A stretch of 64,000 nt of DNA from Ashinkailepas kermadecensis. Taxonomy: Eukaryota; Arthropoda; Thecostraca; Neolepadidae. The DNA is taken from NCBI GenBank assembly GCA_034440615.1, contig JAOTOM010004957.1, positions 569,581 to 633,580 on the forward strand, given 5' to 3'. The notes under the pieces were generated by a model. The model searched no databases, was not told the origin of the DNA, and was given only the letters and a program-made list of their open reading frames with translations. The position numbers were made by a program, and so were the translations under genes. Each line of letters starts with the position of its first letter. Position 1 is the first letter of the stretch. This document shows positions 22,190-33,224 of the stretch, one piece after another.

Positions 22190-25100
22190 CCATTTTATAA
22201 TGGAACTGTAGGGGCTGGGAACCAGCACATATCTCCAGGTGGTCTTAAGCCGCCACTGCCCGGCGGCCATTTGTCTGCAAGAAACCAAGGTGACGCCGGA
22301 CTACATCTATAGCCTAAAATGCTACTCAGTCTTTTGAAAGGACAGGCCCTCAGACACCATTGCGCACGGTGGAGTACTGCTGGCTGTCCACCACAGTGTG
22401 GCGGCGCAGATATTAGTGTTGCACGCCAAGCTGCAGGCCGTCACAGTAAGAGTGCATTTTAATCGCCGTCCTACATCTATCTGCTTACTGTACTTGCCAC
22501 CCGGTGCTGGTTTCACAGCTACTGAGCTACGACGCTGATGTCCGAGTTGCCCCCGCCGGTCATAATACTAGGTGATTTTAACGCTCACCATACGGCATGG
22601 GGATGCGAGGATGTTAACGCACAGGGTCAGTGTTTGGAATCCTTTATGCACGACGCATCTCTGTGCATTCTAAATACTGGAACACCAACTCACGTTACCC
22701 TGCCCTCCGGCCATACCATTGCACTGGATCTTAGTGGTAGCCTACAACTCGCACAACTTTTTAGCTTGTCTGTGGCCAACGACCCCCTAGGCAGCGACCA
22801 CTTTCCGGTATGGCTAGATTACGAGGATGGCGCAGCACTCGGAACGCGCCATGCCGATGGAATTTCAAGAAGGCTGACTGGTCAGCATACGAGACACGTC
22901 TAGAGGAGATTTGACCGTGAGGCCTGGTGTCACCCCTATATCGGTGGAAGCATTCCTCAACCTGCTCGTGCAGATCGCCACTGAGTCCATCGCTCGCACC
23001 TCTGGCACTCCACGTCGTGCGCCCGTTCCGTGGTGGACAGAGGAGTGTCATCAGGCAATTCGGGCAAAACGACGAGCCTTCAGAGCCCTTGATCGAAGGA
23101 GTAGCACAGCCAATCCCATCGCATTCCGGCAAGCTCGAGCTATTGCGCAACGCACTATCCGGGACGCTAAGCGTGTCTCATGGAGGGACTATGTAAACAA
23201 GCTGAATCGCTCCACATCTGTCTCCCAGATCTGATCGAGATTTAAGTGTATCGCCGGTCAGTTCAACTCTACCCCTCTGCCAGTACTACGAGCCGCCGGC
23301 CGAGACATAACCAAGCCGGGCGACGTGGCCAATGAGATTGATCGCACAATATCGAACCGATGTCGGTGTTGCAGTGATGACGACGTATTCACACGTCATA
23401 AAGTCAGTTGCGAGAGACAGCCACCGAACTTTTCCACTTCTGAGCGTACAAGTTATAACGAGCCATTCACAATGGTCGAGCTGCGATCCGCCGTTGCGAC
23501 TCTTCGGAGCATATCTGAAGGTCCCGATCAGATACACAGTGATATGCTCAAACATCTTCCATCATGCACACTTGATGCCGTACTGGCAACGCTGAGCCGG
23601 CTATGGGAGAAGAGGAATTTCCCACCCACTTGGCGTGATGCCATTATGATTGCAATCTTGAAGCCCGGGAAGGGTAGCATAGACCCGGCGAGCTACCGAC
23701 TAATATCACTGACATCATCACTCTGCAAGCTGATGGAGAAGGTGGGAAACGTGCGTTTGACCTGGTTTCTGAAACGACATGGCATTTTAAATAACGCAGT
23801 GTGGCTTTAAAAAAAACGCGGCACGGTTGACCATATTTGATCTATTGATACCGAGGTACGAGCAGCGTTTCAGTAAAGTCGTCACATTGGTGCAGTATTG
23901 TTCAACATTCACGGAGCATACGACACCACCTGGCGCTATGGCATGCTGATGAAATCTTCAGGTATATAATTCGCGGATCTATGAGCTTCTTCCTCCATGC
24001 TTTTTTGTCGGGGCGCTTCCTTCGTGTGCGGATCGGAAGTTAATTGTCAGATCGGTACCCACAAACGGAAGGGGTATCATAGGGGGGTGTATTAAGCGTG
24101 GCACTGTTCACCATCATGGTCAATGATATCTACGAGTCCCTTCCACGAAATGTAGGCAGTACACGAAATGTACTGTTCGTGGGTGACGTCGCAATTTGGT
24201 ACTGCACATCCAGTGCACCGTCGATGGCACGGCAACTGTAGTTGGCGGTATCATGCTTGGAGAGGTGAAGCTCCAAGAACGGGTTTCGTTTCTGTCTCAA
24301 AAACCATTGGCATGCATTTTTTGCCGGCGTCGCCGAAGCTGCCTCGACCCTGCTCTCTAGGTGTATGGGGAGCCAATTCCCTTTAGCGTGTTACCCGGTT
24401 TTTAAGAGCCATTTTTGACACCCGTCTTAGTTGCAAGGAACACTTTAAAACACTTCGGGAGAAGTGCTTCATATCACTAAGCCTACTGAAGATGGTTGCA
24501 CGCACGTCCTACGGAGGAGACAGGCAAATTATGCTCCTGTAGTGCCGTTCCATCATTCGTTCAAAACTAGATTGCGCATGTTTTATATACGACAGCGCTT
24601 GCACACAAGCAAACGATCACTGGATGTGATACACCATTCGGCGCTCCGCATTATGACCGGAGCTTTCTGCACTTCGCCTTCTGTGAGCCTTCTGGCTGAA
24701 GCCCATGAACCACCACTCTCGCTCCGCCTCAAAATGCTCAGGATGCGCTATGCGTGCAAATTTTATCAATTCCCTGGACATCCCGCTTATCTGCATGTGT
24801 TCTCCCATCGCGTGATTGCATCATTCGGTCGAGCACGCATTATGTATGGCACCCCTTTTTACGTAAGAATGCACAGACTCTTCGAAGACAGCGATATTAG
24901 ATTGAGGGGAATTATGCGGGTCGGTTTTCCACAAACACAGCCTTGGCAGGTGACTCACCCAACAATAGACATGTCACTCTCCACGGTAAATAATGCACAT
25001 GTTACACCACACGACCGTCGGTCACATGCGCTAGAGCACACATCCTTCGACGGATACGTCCCGATATATACAGACGGATCCAAGACTGATACTGATGTTG

Positions 25101-25897
25101 GCAGTGCATTTGTTACTGGTTCCCTGTCGCGATCTTTCTCTCTACCATCCCACGCAATGGTGTCCACATCACAGCTGGTTGCCATCATCAAGGCGCTCTG
25201 TTTTATTGAAGTATGGCGTGATGCCTCGCATGTCATTTTTGCCGATTCACTCAGCAGTCTTTGGACGCTAAAGCAGTTTAACCCACTTGACCCCATTGCA
25301 CAGGATGTTTTGCGGCGTCTCACACCACTGGCTAAATCTGGGAAGGCTATTTTATCCTCTATTGGATTCCGAGCCATGTCGGCATCGTGGATAACGAGGC
25401 AACGGATGCTGCTGCGGGACGTGCAGCCCAAGCCCCGTACCTGCGGTGTATGCCGCTCCCCGCGAGGGAACATCACCGTTCATTCACGACCTTTGTTTTG
25501 AAAAAGGGCAGAATAGTTGGAACATTTTGCTGGACAACAAATTAGGAACGATCAAACCATGTCTTAGAGTGGGCCTCGTCCTACCGCAGGACGAGGCGTA
25601 ACGAGGTCGTGCTCTGCCGCCTTCGGCTTGGGCACACTCACCCAACACACCACCATCTGCTATCCGTTCCGTGGAGAGGACAGGCCAAACTGGCCTCGAT
25701 ATCACGCACCGCTGTCAGTGCGTCACGTTCTGATTGCATGCCCTCTGCTCGCCGATGATCGCAGACGCCTTTTTGGATTCGTGCGGTCGCTGTCACTCCG
25801 CGATCTCCTGGGTGACCACTCGCGCGCGGTAACTTCGAGAAAGCTTTTTTGCTTTATTTCGGATGTCGACTTCAGAGCGATTTACACACCTCACTGA
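22190..25897 (+). pseudogene. ORF2 of the I-clade LINE: endonuclease, reverse transcriptase, RNase H, broken
   Basis: The endonuclease starts near WNCRG (22205) and has LQETKV, LGDFNAHHTAWG (about 22568) and GSDHFPVWL (about 22790). The linker before the polymerase has VPWWTEECHQAIRAKRRAFR (about 23020). The polymerase has GPDQIHSDMLKHLP (about 23520), PGKGSIDPASYRLISLTS (about 23665) and the catalytic block. That block reads FVGD at 24176-24187 in place of F-[AV]-DD, so one metal-binding Asp is lost. RNase H has PIYTDGSKT (about 25060), FADSLSSL (about 25240) and, in a shifted frame, PSHVGIVDNEATDAAAGRA (about 25370). The expected catalytic Glu position reads SQL. The C-terminal VRHVLIACPLL block (about 25710) is typical of the group. 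Numerous frameshifts make it a pseudogene. Confidence 0.8.
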
Positions 25898-25997
25898 CGT
25901 GCAACACTAGAAGCTCGGGATGGTCTGCCTGTATTCTGAAGATTCGCGTACTACTGTTGGCATCAATCGTCTTAAACGGTCCATCTAACATTGTTAC

Positions 25998-26055
25998 GGG
26001 CGCTATATGACCAACGCAGTCGTCGCGCCCCAAGCCCAAATAACCAAGCAACCAA
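25998..26055 (+). repeat. 3' terminal hairpin and AACC-type tail of the I-clade LINE
   Basis: Outer stem GGGCGC/GCGCCC (25998-26003 with 26025-26030) encloses an inner CAAC-GCA-GTCG hairpin. CCCAAATAACC and two degenerate AACCA units follow. It is the same module as 40698-40758, 43697-43754 and 47754-47812. A structured 3' end plus short tandem tail is what a LINE reverse transcriptase would recognise. Confidence 0.75.
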
Positions 26056-28307
26056 ATTGTTCAAACATAAAAATCGAATGGCAAAAATCATAATCGGCAA
26101 ACGTCGAATGGCAAAACTTGCAAGATCCATAGGAATTGGTTGATCGCCCAATCCGCCACGGATGATAAAGTTTTTTTGGTGGGCGACTTTTTGGCACTAC
26201 CTATGTCACGAATCGCAAGCGATCTGCAGCTATTTTTGCGAATATTACAGACACGATGAGGGGAAAGATGTGCATGTGTGTCACGTCTCCGACTGCCTCG
26301 GACAATTCTTAAAAGTACGTCGAAACTCCACTCCTCTGGTTGGGCGCGATATATATTTAGCCGTGTGTTGCACCTTCAAAAGTTTACAGTCACGTTTTCC
26401 GACGTGTTTTCTGTGGAGGTTCGAATGCATATAAAATGTGCGTATGCCTACCCACGGGTGGGATTTCCCATACTTGTGGTGTTGTCTGAGGCAGACCATC
26501 CTTGCCTTTACCCCACCAACTTCTTGCTCGTTTAATACGGGGCCTTATAGGGTGGGGATGGCACCACCAATAAGTTTCGAACTTCTCCACCAGCGCCGTC
26601 GCAGCCGTCGTTCGCTGGCGGGTTTGTCGGTGAGTCAGCCGGCGCCGGCCCGGTCGATAGCCGTGGCGGTCGGTGCCGCCGCTGCGGCCACCAGGGGCGG
26701 CCCACAGTCTGGCGCCGCCCCACTGCCAGATGGCCGGCGAAACGACCTCAACGGCGCCAAGATTGTCCGGCAAAGCTGACCATCATTGCGCCGGCAGCCG
26801 CCCGGTACTTGTTAGTTATTTGGGCTTTAGGGCGCTTCGACCAGTTTTGATCATTCTCGCCGATAACCGCCGCCCGGTACTCTAAGATTGTCCGGCTAAA
26901 CGGACCATCACCGCACCGGCAGCCGCCCGGCACACGGGCACGTCGGGCCATCACCGCACCGGCAGCCGCCCGGCACACGGGCACGTCGCACACGACCGCT
27001 GTCCAAATCTAGCTGCTTTATTCACGACCCGAACAGCTGGCGCTCACGAACGGCGGGCTACCATCACGGCCGGCTGACTAGACCTGGTCCTGGGTCAGGG
27101 TCGCGCCCCGGCCTCACACCGACCATCGACATGCACACACGCGCCGACTTCGGGTCGAGTGTACAGCACTCGCCTCCGTGGAATAACTGGCCCGCAGCGC
27201 CGTCGATGGCGAGCTCAAACCAGCACGAGGTCTCGGTGCCGCAAACAACGGGATCAGACTGCCGTCAGACATCGGGGTCAGACTGCCGTGGACTCCGCGG
27301 TCAAACCACACCCGTGCTGCGGCGCACAAAGAGCAGGAAGAGTGATCATAGCTTTCCCCTTAGCAGTCACGGGCTGGCAACAAACTTGGTACAATTTGAT
27401 TGGTTACCTAAAGTGGATATTTTGGTAGAACTGCGGGGCATTCGCAGTCTACACGCCTGCAGTCATACCAGCCACGCTGCTGTCGACGGAGCCCGTCCCA
27501 TCCACACACAGGTACGGGCTACATAACCACCAAGTGTCGGGTCAGACCGACACCGACCGGTGTCAAGTGAACAGGCCCCGACACATCACACCACCGGCCA
27601 ACACAGTACGGCAGGTCACAAGCGGATGGGCGAAGGGTACGGCCGTCGCCACGGCCCTGGATGGGGCAGCGAGACAGGTTTGATGTCGTAGTGTTACATG
27701 CAACGCCACAGGCGTAATATTAAACGTCACGAAGTGTGCGGCCGCGTCCCCCATCCCCAACCATGGCGACGCCCATCACAAAGAGAGACCAAGGAATGTT
27801 CAAAACAGCTAACTCGCCAAGAAAAGCGTGAGTCGCACATCGGGTACATCCTCCATCTTCCCTACCTACAATACTGGCAAGTGACACGTTAAAGATGTAA
27901 AGCTGATAACCTCAGAGTACACCGAAGCTTGTCAGGCAATAAAGCTAGATACGTGGGATGAGACGTTGGAGTATGGCACATTGTATAAGTGGGGATAATC
28001 TCGCTTCAATATAGAACTGCACACCTCACGTCTACAACGCACTCTAGCTACCGCAGTTCACATAGCTAGTCAAAAGCGCATACACAAAATACGTTTATAC
28101 ACACGTGCGCATGTACGCTAGCCGACGACCAATGAATGTTGTCTTAATGTCCACCTACGACGGGAGCTGAACCAACGAACAGAAGCAGCGGCCGAGCTAT
28201 CGCGTGGGCCGACGCGGAGGTCACGGCCGTGGCACCTGGACACGCGACCGCCGAGGGTGGCCACCACGGATCGTCCCACGTGTGACGGTACATCGACCAC
28301 ACGCGCC
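26056..28307. other. No gene recognised; downstream flank of Appl
   Basis: Contains a GC-rich local duplication at about 26785-26990 (three diverged copies around CACCGGCAGCCGCCCGG). The nearest AATAAA on the Appl strand is at about 27012-27017. That is a possible but distant polyadenylation signal. Open frames in 26.4-27.5 kb overlap on both strands and show no recognisable domain. Confidence 0.45.
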
Positions 28308-28525
28308 GAGACGACACCGGCAGCCACCTCAGCAGACCGTGCTGGCCGCCGCCGAGACCACACCGGCAGCCACTTCAGCAGACCGTGCTGGCCGCCGAGA
28401 CGTCACCGGCAGCCACCTCAGCAGACCGTGCTGGCCGCCAAGACAACACCGGCAGCCACCTAAGCAGACTGTGCTGGCCCCCGAGATGACGCTGGCAGCG
28501 ACTTCAGCAGACCGTGCCTGCCGCC
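28308..28525. repeat. 43-bp minisatellite, 5 units, just downstream of the Appl stop
   Basis: Units of 43 bp (the first is 46) share CACCGGCAGCCACCTCAGCA and GACCGTGCTGGCCGCC. The last unit ends about 16 bp from the Appl stop codon, so the array lies in the 3' UTR if the transcript extends that far. The period is not a multiple of three. Confidence 0.9.
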
Positions 28526-28540
28526 GCCGCGGCACGCCAC

Positions 28541-30478
28541 TCACTTGCTCTCAAAGTATCTGTAGGTGGGATTCTCGTAGCCGTTGACCTGCATCTGCGC
28601 AATGTGCGGCTCCTCGGGAGCGGCGGCCTGGTTGACCTCGACGAAGCCGAGGTTGCGCGGCGCGCGCGTGCGGCGCCGCAGCGTCAGCACGCCGGCCACC
28701 AGCGCCACCGTCAGCGCGATGCTGGCCAGCGCCACGGTGAAGTACAGGCCGCGCCCGCCGCCGCCGTACGACGCCGGCTCGCGCACGTGGAACGTCGCCT
28801 CGCCCTGCGTGTGCTCGTGCGCCTGCGAGTGCGACATCAGCGGCTGCACGAGGCGTTCGGCGGCGACGACGGCGGAGGCGGCGGCGGCCGCCTCGGTTGC
28901 CGTCGCCTCGTCCTGCACCGTGCCCGGGCTGAACGCGGTGACGGTGTGTCCGGACGAGGTCTCCACGCGTCGCATCTCGGAGCGCGCCCGGTCGTTGTTG
29001 GCCAGCTTCTGCTCGCGCTGGCGCTGCTCGGCGGCCAGGATGCGCTGCTTGGCGGCGCGGTCGTCGGCGGCCTTACTCACCAGGTCGTCCACCTCGTCGG
29101 ACGCGTTCATCGCCACGTCAGCGGCCAGCTCGGCCGGCGTAGAGTCCTGGCGGCGCAGCTCGGCCACCGTCTGCAGCAGCTCGGGCGAGATCTTCAGCTT
29201 CATGGACGGGAAGCGGTCGAGCATGCGCAGGCTGTCGTTCACCATGAGGTCGACGTCGCGCAGGTGCTGGACGGTGACCGACCGCTGCGAGCCGGCCGCC
29301 GCCGCGTCGGTGGCCAGCAGGTGCCTGAAGTGGGTGATGGTGTGGTGGCGGTCCCTGTACAGCACCCGCACCAGCCGGCTCAGACACTTGTGCACGGCGC
29401 TGGTCAGCGGCGGCGACTCGTCCAGCGCCTTGACGTAGCACGCGCGCGCCTCCTTCTTGCGTTCATTGTTGCGCTCGACAATGCGCTGCTGATGGAGCGC
29501 GACCAGCTGGCGCTTCCTGGCCGCGCCCTGGTCCTTCACCTGGCTCACCAGCCTCTGGAACTCGGCCGTCATGCGCACCTTGTAGCTGTCGGCTGAGACG
29601 GTGCTGGTTGCCTTCATCTGCTGGTACTGGCCCTCCAGCTCGGTCCACTTCTGCATGATGCGCTTGATTTTGCGCCGCTGGGAAGACTCGAGTCGCCTCA
29701 AGGCCGCCTTGAACGCGCTGCGCTCGACGCGCGGGTCGAATCGAGTGAAGTACGGGTCACGCGTGGTCTCTTCCAGCTCGGTCTCTGGTTCCACGGTGAT
29801 TTCTTCGGCGTCAATGTTGATCTCGGACGTAAGTTGAGGAGGATAGTTCTTCTCGATGCGCCTCGGCTTCGTGGCTTGGTCCTCCTTGGGACAGCAAACG
29901 AACTCAACGCCGGTGAAAATGTCGATGCCACACGGAAGTAGTATGGCAAAGTTTTTCAGAGACATTCCACGTTCGCGACAGGCTTTGTCTGCCGTTTTGT
30001 TCCACTGGTCGAAATCCCAGCACCACGATCCGTTGTGGATGTGGTCAAATTCGCATGGCTCGGGCACTAGGAGGGCGTCAGACTGGAATTTGCCCTCCAG
30101 GCACCTGTACGGCTTGACCCAGTACGACTCCTTGCATCTGTCATCGCCCACCTTGCACCAGCCGTCCACAAGGTACGAGTGCGTAGACTCCACAATATTA
30201 GTGATTTCCAGCTTGGGGTACATTTTCTTGCAGAGGTCCAGAATAGCTTCTTTGTTCTCAAGGCAGCCCTTCGTATCTGCGCGATCAGTAACCCAATGGC
30301 CCGAAGAGGCCATGTATTGATTTTGGTACGTTCCGGCCTGGTTGCAAACCATGGCTACCTGAGGTTCGGGCCGCGGCTGCGGAACATCCTCATTGGCAGG
30401 CAGGGTTTCGACGTACCCATCACTGAATTTCGAGACAGAAAGCAGAGCAACAGCCAGCAGGAAGTTCTTACCCGCCAT
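28541..30478 (-). CDS. Appl: Amyloid precursor-like protein (APPL), intronless 645-codon ORF
   Basis: Type I membrane protein of the APP family, which acts at the neuronal surface and is cleaved by secretases. Signal peptide at about 1-20 (FLLAVALLSV core). The E1 domain has all 12 cysteines: growth-factor-like C45, C72, C83, C108, C115, C126; copper-binding-like C142, C153, C167, C183, C195, C196. The latter lacks the His cluster of vertebrate APP. An acidic linker at about 215-240 is followed by the helical E2 domain at about 242-445, with a basic patch near 330-345. The transmembrane helix is at about 578-599, then an RRRTR stop-transfer and a tail with NGYENPTYRYF (YENPTY 634-639) for PTB adaptors. 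The start at 30476-30478 has a strong context (AGGATGG) and directly precedes the signal peptide. The open frame continues upstream to 30706 without signal-like sequence. No intron interrupts it, whereas arthropod Appl genes usually have several. GC-rich third positions throughout and no lesions. Confidence 0.95.
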   Translation of the reverse strand: MAGKNFLLAVALLSVSKFSDGYVETLPANEDVPQPRPEPQVAMVCNQAGTYQNQYMASSGHWVTDRADTKGCLENKEAILDLCKKMYPKLEITNIVESTHSYLVDGWCKVGDDRCKESYWVKPYRCLEGKFQSDALLVPEPCEFDHIHNGSWCWDFDQWNKTADKACRERGMSLKNFAILLPCGIDIFTGVEFVCCPKEDQATKPRRIEKNYPPQLTSEINIDAEEITVEPETELEETTRDPYFTRFDPRVERSAFKAALRRLESSQRRKIKRIMQKWTELEGQYQQMKATSTVSADSYKVRMTAEFQRLVSQVKDQGAARKRQLVALHQQRIVERNNERKKEARACYVKALDESPPLTSAVHKCLSRLVRVLYRDRHHTITHFRHLLATDAAAAGSQRSVTVQHLRDVDLMVNDSLRMLDRFPSMKLKISPELLQTVAELRRQDSTPAELAADVAMNASDEVDDLVSKAADDRAAKQRILAAEQRQREQKLANNDRARSEMRRVETSSGHTVTAFSPGTVQDEATATEAAAAASAVVAAERLVQPLMSHSQAHEHTQGEATFHVREPASYGGGGRGLYFTVALASIALTVALVAGVLTLRRRTRAPRNLGFVEVNQAAAPEEPHIAQMQVNGYENPTYRYFESK

Positions 30479-30480
30479 CC

Positions 30481-30489
30481 TCACCGCAT
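30481..30489 (-). promoter_or_regulatory. Two-codon upstream ORF immediately before the Appl start
   Basis: Read on the minus strand: ATG CGG TGA, then GG, then the Appl ATG. The uORF start has a weak context (C at -3, C at +4). The sequence is certain, but whether ribosomes use it is unknown. Confidence 0.5.
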
Positions 30490-31131
30490 TCGAGGTCTGC
30501 TCCGGTTGGGTGCGGCTTCTTACACCACCATCAGTACAACGAACCACACGAAATCTCACGGACCACAACCAAACACGACTCGAGTCCACCGACTCCCGGC
30601 GGCCGACGATCGATGCCAGCCAGCTGAACGTCGCACATGCGCGTAGTATTTGTCGGCTAAAAAGTAGTGACAAAATGTGCTCCGTGTTGAATCTAGATAA
30701 GAACATACCCTGTAATACGATTTAATTTGATTCATATATATATCTATATAAATCATATTTATAATGCTCCGTTTGCTTCTCACTCAGCCCAACGTAAACT
30801 CCACCTCCCGCAAAGCGTTGCCTAGCAACTCCTACCTCCTCGAGGTCATTTTTTGTCTTCGGCATTAGTACGGAGAGCGGGGAGCTTTCTGTAAAGAAAA
30901 GGTCGATTTTCTTTTCGTGATGTAATTATCAGTACTTTTTTGTATGCGTCCTAAAAGTACGATAATCTCACTATTGCACGATTTTGTGTATCGAATTCCA
31001 TTAGTAAAGGTTATTGAAATTAACCGATAAATGCAGCAATATCTAGCCACTTTGTAAATACGTCATGGGCACCACCCAAGCATTGAGGGGACTACTTTCA
31101 AATGCAGATTCACCCCGCGCATTCATACTAT

Positions 31132-31153
31132 CCGGTTTTACAGCGGAAATTTG
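31132..31153 (+). repeat. 22-bp inverted repeat, left copy
   Basis: CCGGTTTTACAGCGGAAATT followed by TG. The exact reverse complement is at 35001-35022. Both copies have TA one base outside, so TA-N-CCGG...CCGG-N-TA. They could be the terminal inverted repeats of a 3.9-kb non-autonomous DNA transposon or two copies of a dispersed repeat. No transposase frame lies between them. Confidence 0.6.
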
Positions 31154-32590
31154 CTCTGTTGCCAGACCACTCGTTCTCCGAGATAGAGCGACCTGACATA
31201 AAATAATGTTAAGTTGAAAATGTAAACGAATAGTAGTTCAAACGGTGATACATGTTTCATATATAAAAAAATGTATCTAACTGAACAGATTGAGAACTCA
31301 AAAAGGAAAAATAAACAATAGCATAAACAACGACAATTAACTTTCAGCCTACGTTAACAAACGGCAACTTCATTCATCTCTAGTTCAACTGGCAGGTATC
31401 TGGCCGCGACTTGCACCACACGATCGTCGTTTGCCAGATAGCAAATGATGTGCCCGTTTGTGTCTTAAAATGCGTCATATATTCAGATCCTTAGCCGCTG
31501 ACAGGCTGAATTTCTTTGTGGTGCGTGCAGATCTGCGAGCCGTCACCCTACCGTCTGAGTTTGTCGGTGAGAGGGTTAAAATGGATTGTACATATATATA
31601 TATATTTTTAAGCTATTTTAATGTCTTTTTCAGAAAAATGACTTGCTCTGAGGCTGTGTGCTATTATTTTTCATCTGTTCCATCATTTTTTTTCTTGCAT
31701 AGTGGTTTATATTTTGAGAAAAAAAACTATTTAGATTTCTGGCATGGGCAGGAGGCCTGTGCACTAGCCAAGGCCGTACACAGGCACCAGTGAAATATAT
31801 AAGGAACATTTAACATTTCGTTGATAGTTGCCAACAAAATGTTTTCGTGGGAAGATATGTGCTATGCTTCTCCATCAAGTGTAGTAGCTTTTCTTGTGAT
31901 TAACAACTTATTTTTTCCTAAATGGCCTGTACAGTTTTAGATATAGCCTGCTCATGCTCTACCTGTGTAATGAGGAGGAAGGTAAACAGACAAGAGGGAC
32001 CACTATGTCTAAACAAGGAATGAGGCATTTGTGAAATGTGCATGGTTTACCAAGTGTGCCAAGTGCATGTAGTTTAAATTTTGGTGACTGGCCTGCCATA
32101 AGGGTGAAATTATTTATTAAAGCTCTTTTTGGCATGCAGACATGACTAATCCTAGAAGCTACATACCTATCTGATCATTATGAAACCTCCACAAAATGAT
32201 TGAACATGTCATAATTGTGTAAGGTTTCTATTTGTGTAATCCTGTGTGATGTCAATGTCTACCATGTGAAAAAGAGCATACCTTACTCGTACAAAATACT
32301 TCATGAAGCTGCATATGGCTTCTGCAGCACATTTCAGCATGTGACATATATGCACCTATTAGGTTTTTACTTTTCTAGATTTTGTGCTAGATCCAAGGGT
32401 ACAATTTTTAAAACTAAATTTCTTGCTTGCTGACATGACCAATCTTCACTCAGCAAATATTACAATTTATTATAGGTATATGCCAAATTATTTGGGTTTG
32501 GACTTTTGTGATCCTGGATCAGATCAAAGGTTACCAAAGTTTTCAAAGGAGAGTTTTTGGCTTACAGTCATGGCAAATTGAATAAACTAT

Positions 32591-32640
32591 GGAATTATTG
32601 CAGTTTAACTTGTTCACAAGTGAATTTTACCTCCAAAAGG
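32591..32640 (-). repeat. Dispersed TTAGG-associated repeat, copy 1
   Basis: On the minus strand it contains GGAGGTAAAATTCACTTGTG and AACTGCAATAATTCC, matching the other copies at 35131-35215, 37790-37860 and 38121-38190. AGGTTAGG-like sequence follows within 40-120 bp. Confidence 0.6.
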
Positions 32641-33224
32641 CAACACAAGATGTTGAGATGGGTCAGTTAGGTTGGATAAGCTTGAAATGTTCGAGGATAA
32701 ACGAAACTGAAAAAAATGTCATAAAAAAGGAAGTTAGGCTAAGTTATGTCAAGTTAGGTTAGGACAACCCAATGTGGTTCAGAGGGTTCCGGAAACCATC
32801 TCGACCACATTTATAGCCTAATGTGGCTGAGAGGGGTTGGACCATGATTGACGTCGTAATGCCGTTGGCCCGACAGAGTTTCGAATTTGATGTGGGCATG
32901 GTACTTTACCAACAGTATCAGGTTTTACCAGGTGTGGATCCAGGAATTGTCATGAGGGGAAGCTTGTTTGGATGGGCGCCGCTGTTAATGTACCTGGAGG
33001 GGCACATTTTCCTTCCGAGGAGCACCACTGGAGGACAAAAAATGCTAGGGAGACTGGTACACTCGGACCTCCCAGAAGTGTCTGAGTTATAAAGGGGTTT
33101 CCTTCGCCCCTTTCCCTACGACTCGCCTTTTCACCCTACCCGCTCCGGCGACCTTGGCTGGAGATCCCGGGTGTGTTCGTATCCACAAGGTATCGATACT
33201 GGAGCACATGGTACATCACTGGGA

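Larger units (their letters stand above)
20700..26055 (+). mobile_element. I-clade LINE (with RNase H), decayed
   Basis: Plus-strand element with an ORF1 carrying CCHC zinc knuckles (about 20900-21050), an ORF2 with APE endonuclease (about 22190-22860), reverse transcriptase (about 22990-24400) and RNase H (about 25060-25420), and a Cys-containing tail. RNase H in ORF2 marks the I group (I, Nimb and relatives). Many frameshifts and stops are present, so it is old. The 3' end is a compact hairpin (GGGCGC...GCGCCC) followed by an AACC-like tail at 25998-26055. The same hairpin occurs alone at three other places in this window. The 5' boundary is not visible, and 20700 is a guess. Confidence 0.82.

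Noticed and set aside
28514..29596. 360-residue open frame on the plus strand across Appl
   Set aside because: It is the antisense shadow of the GC-rich Appl coding region; composition is Arg/His/Gln/Leu-rich with no domain.
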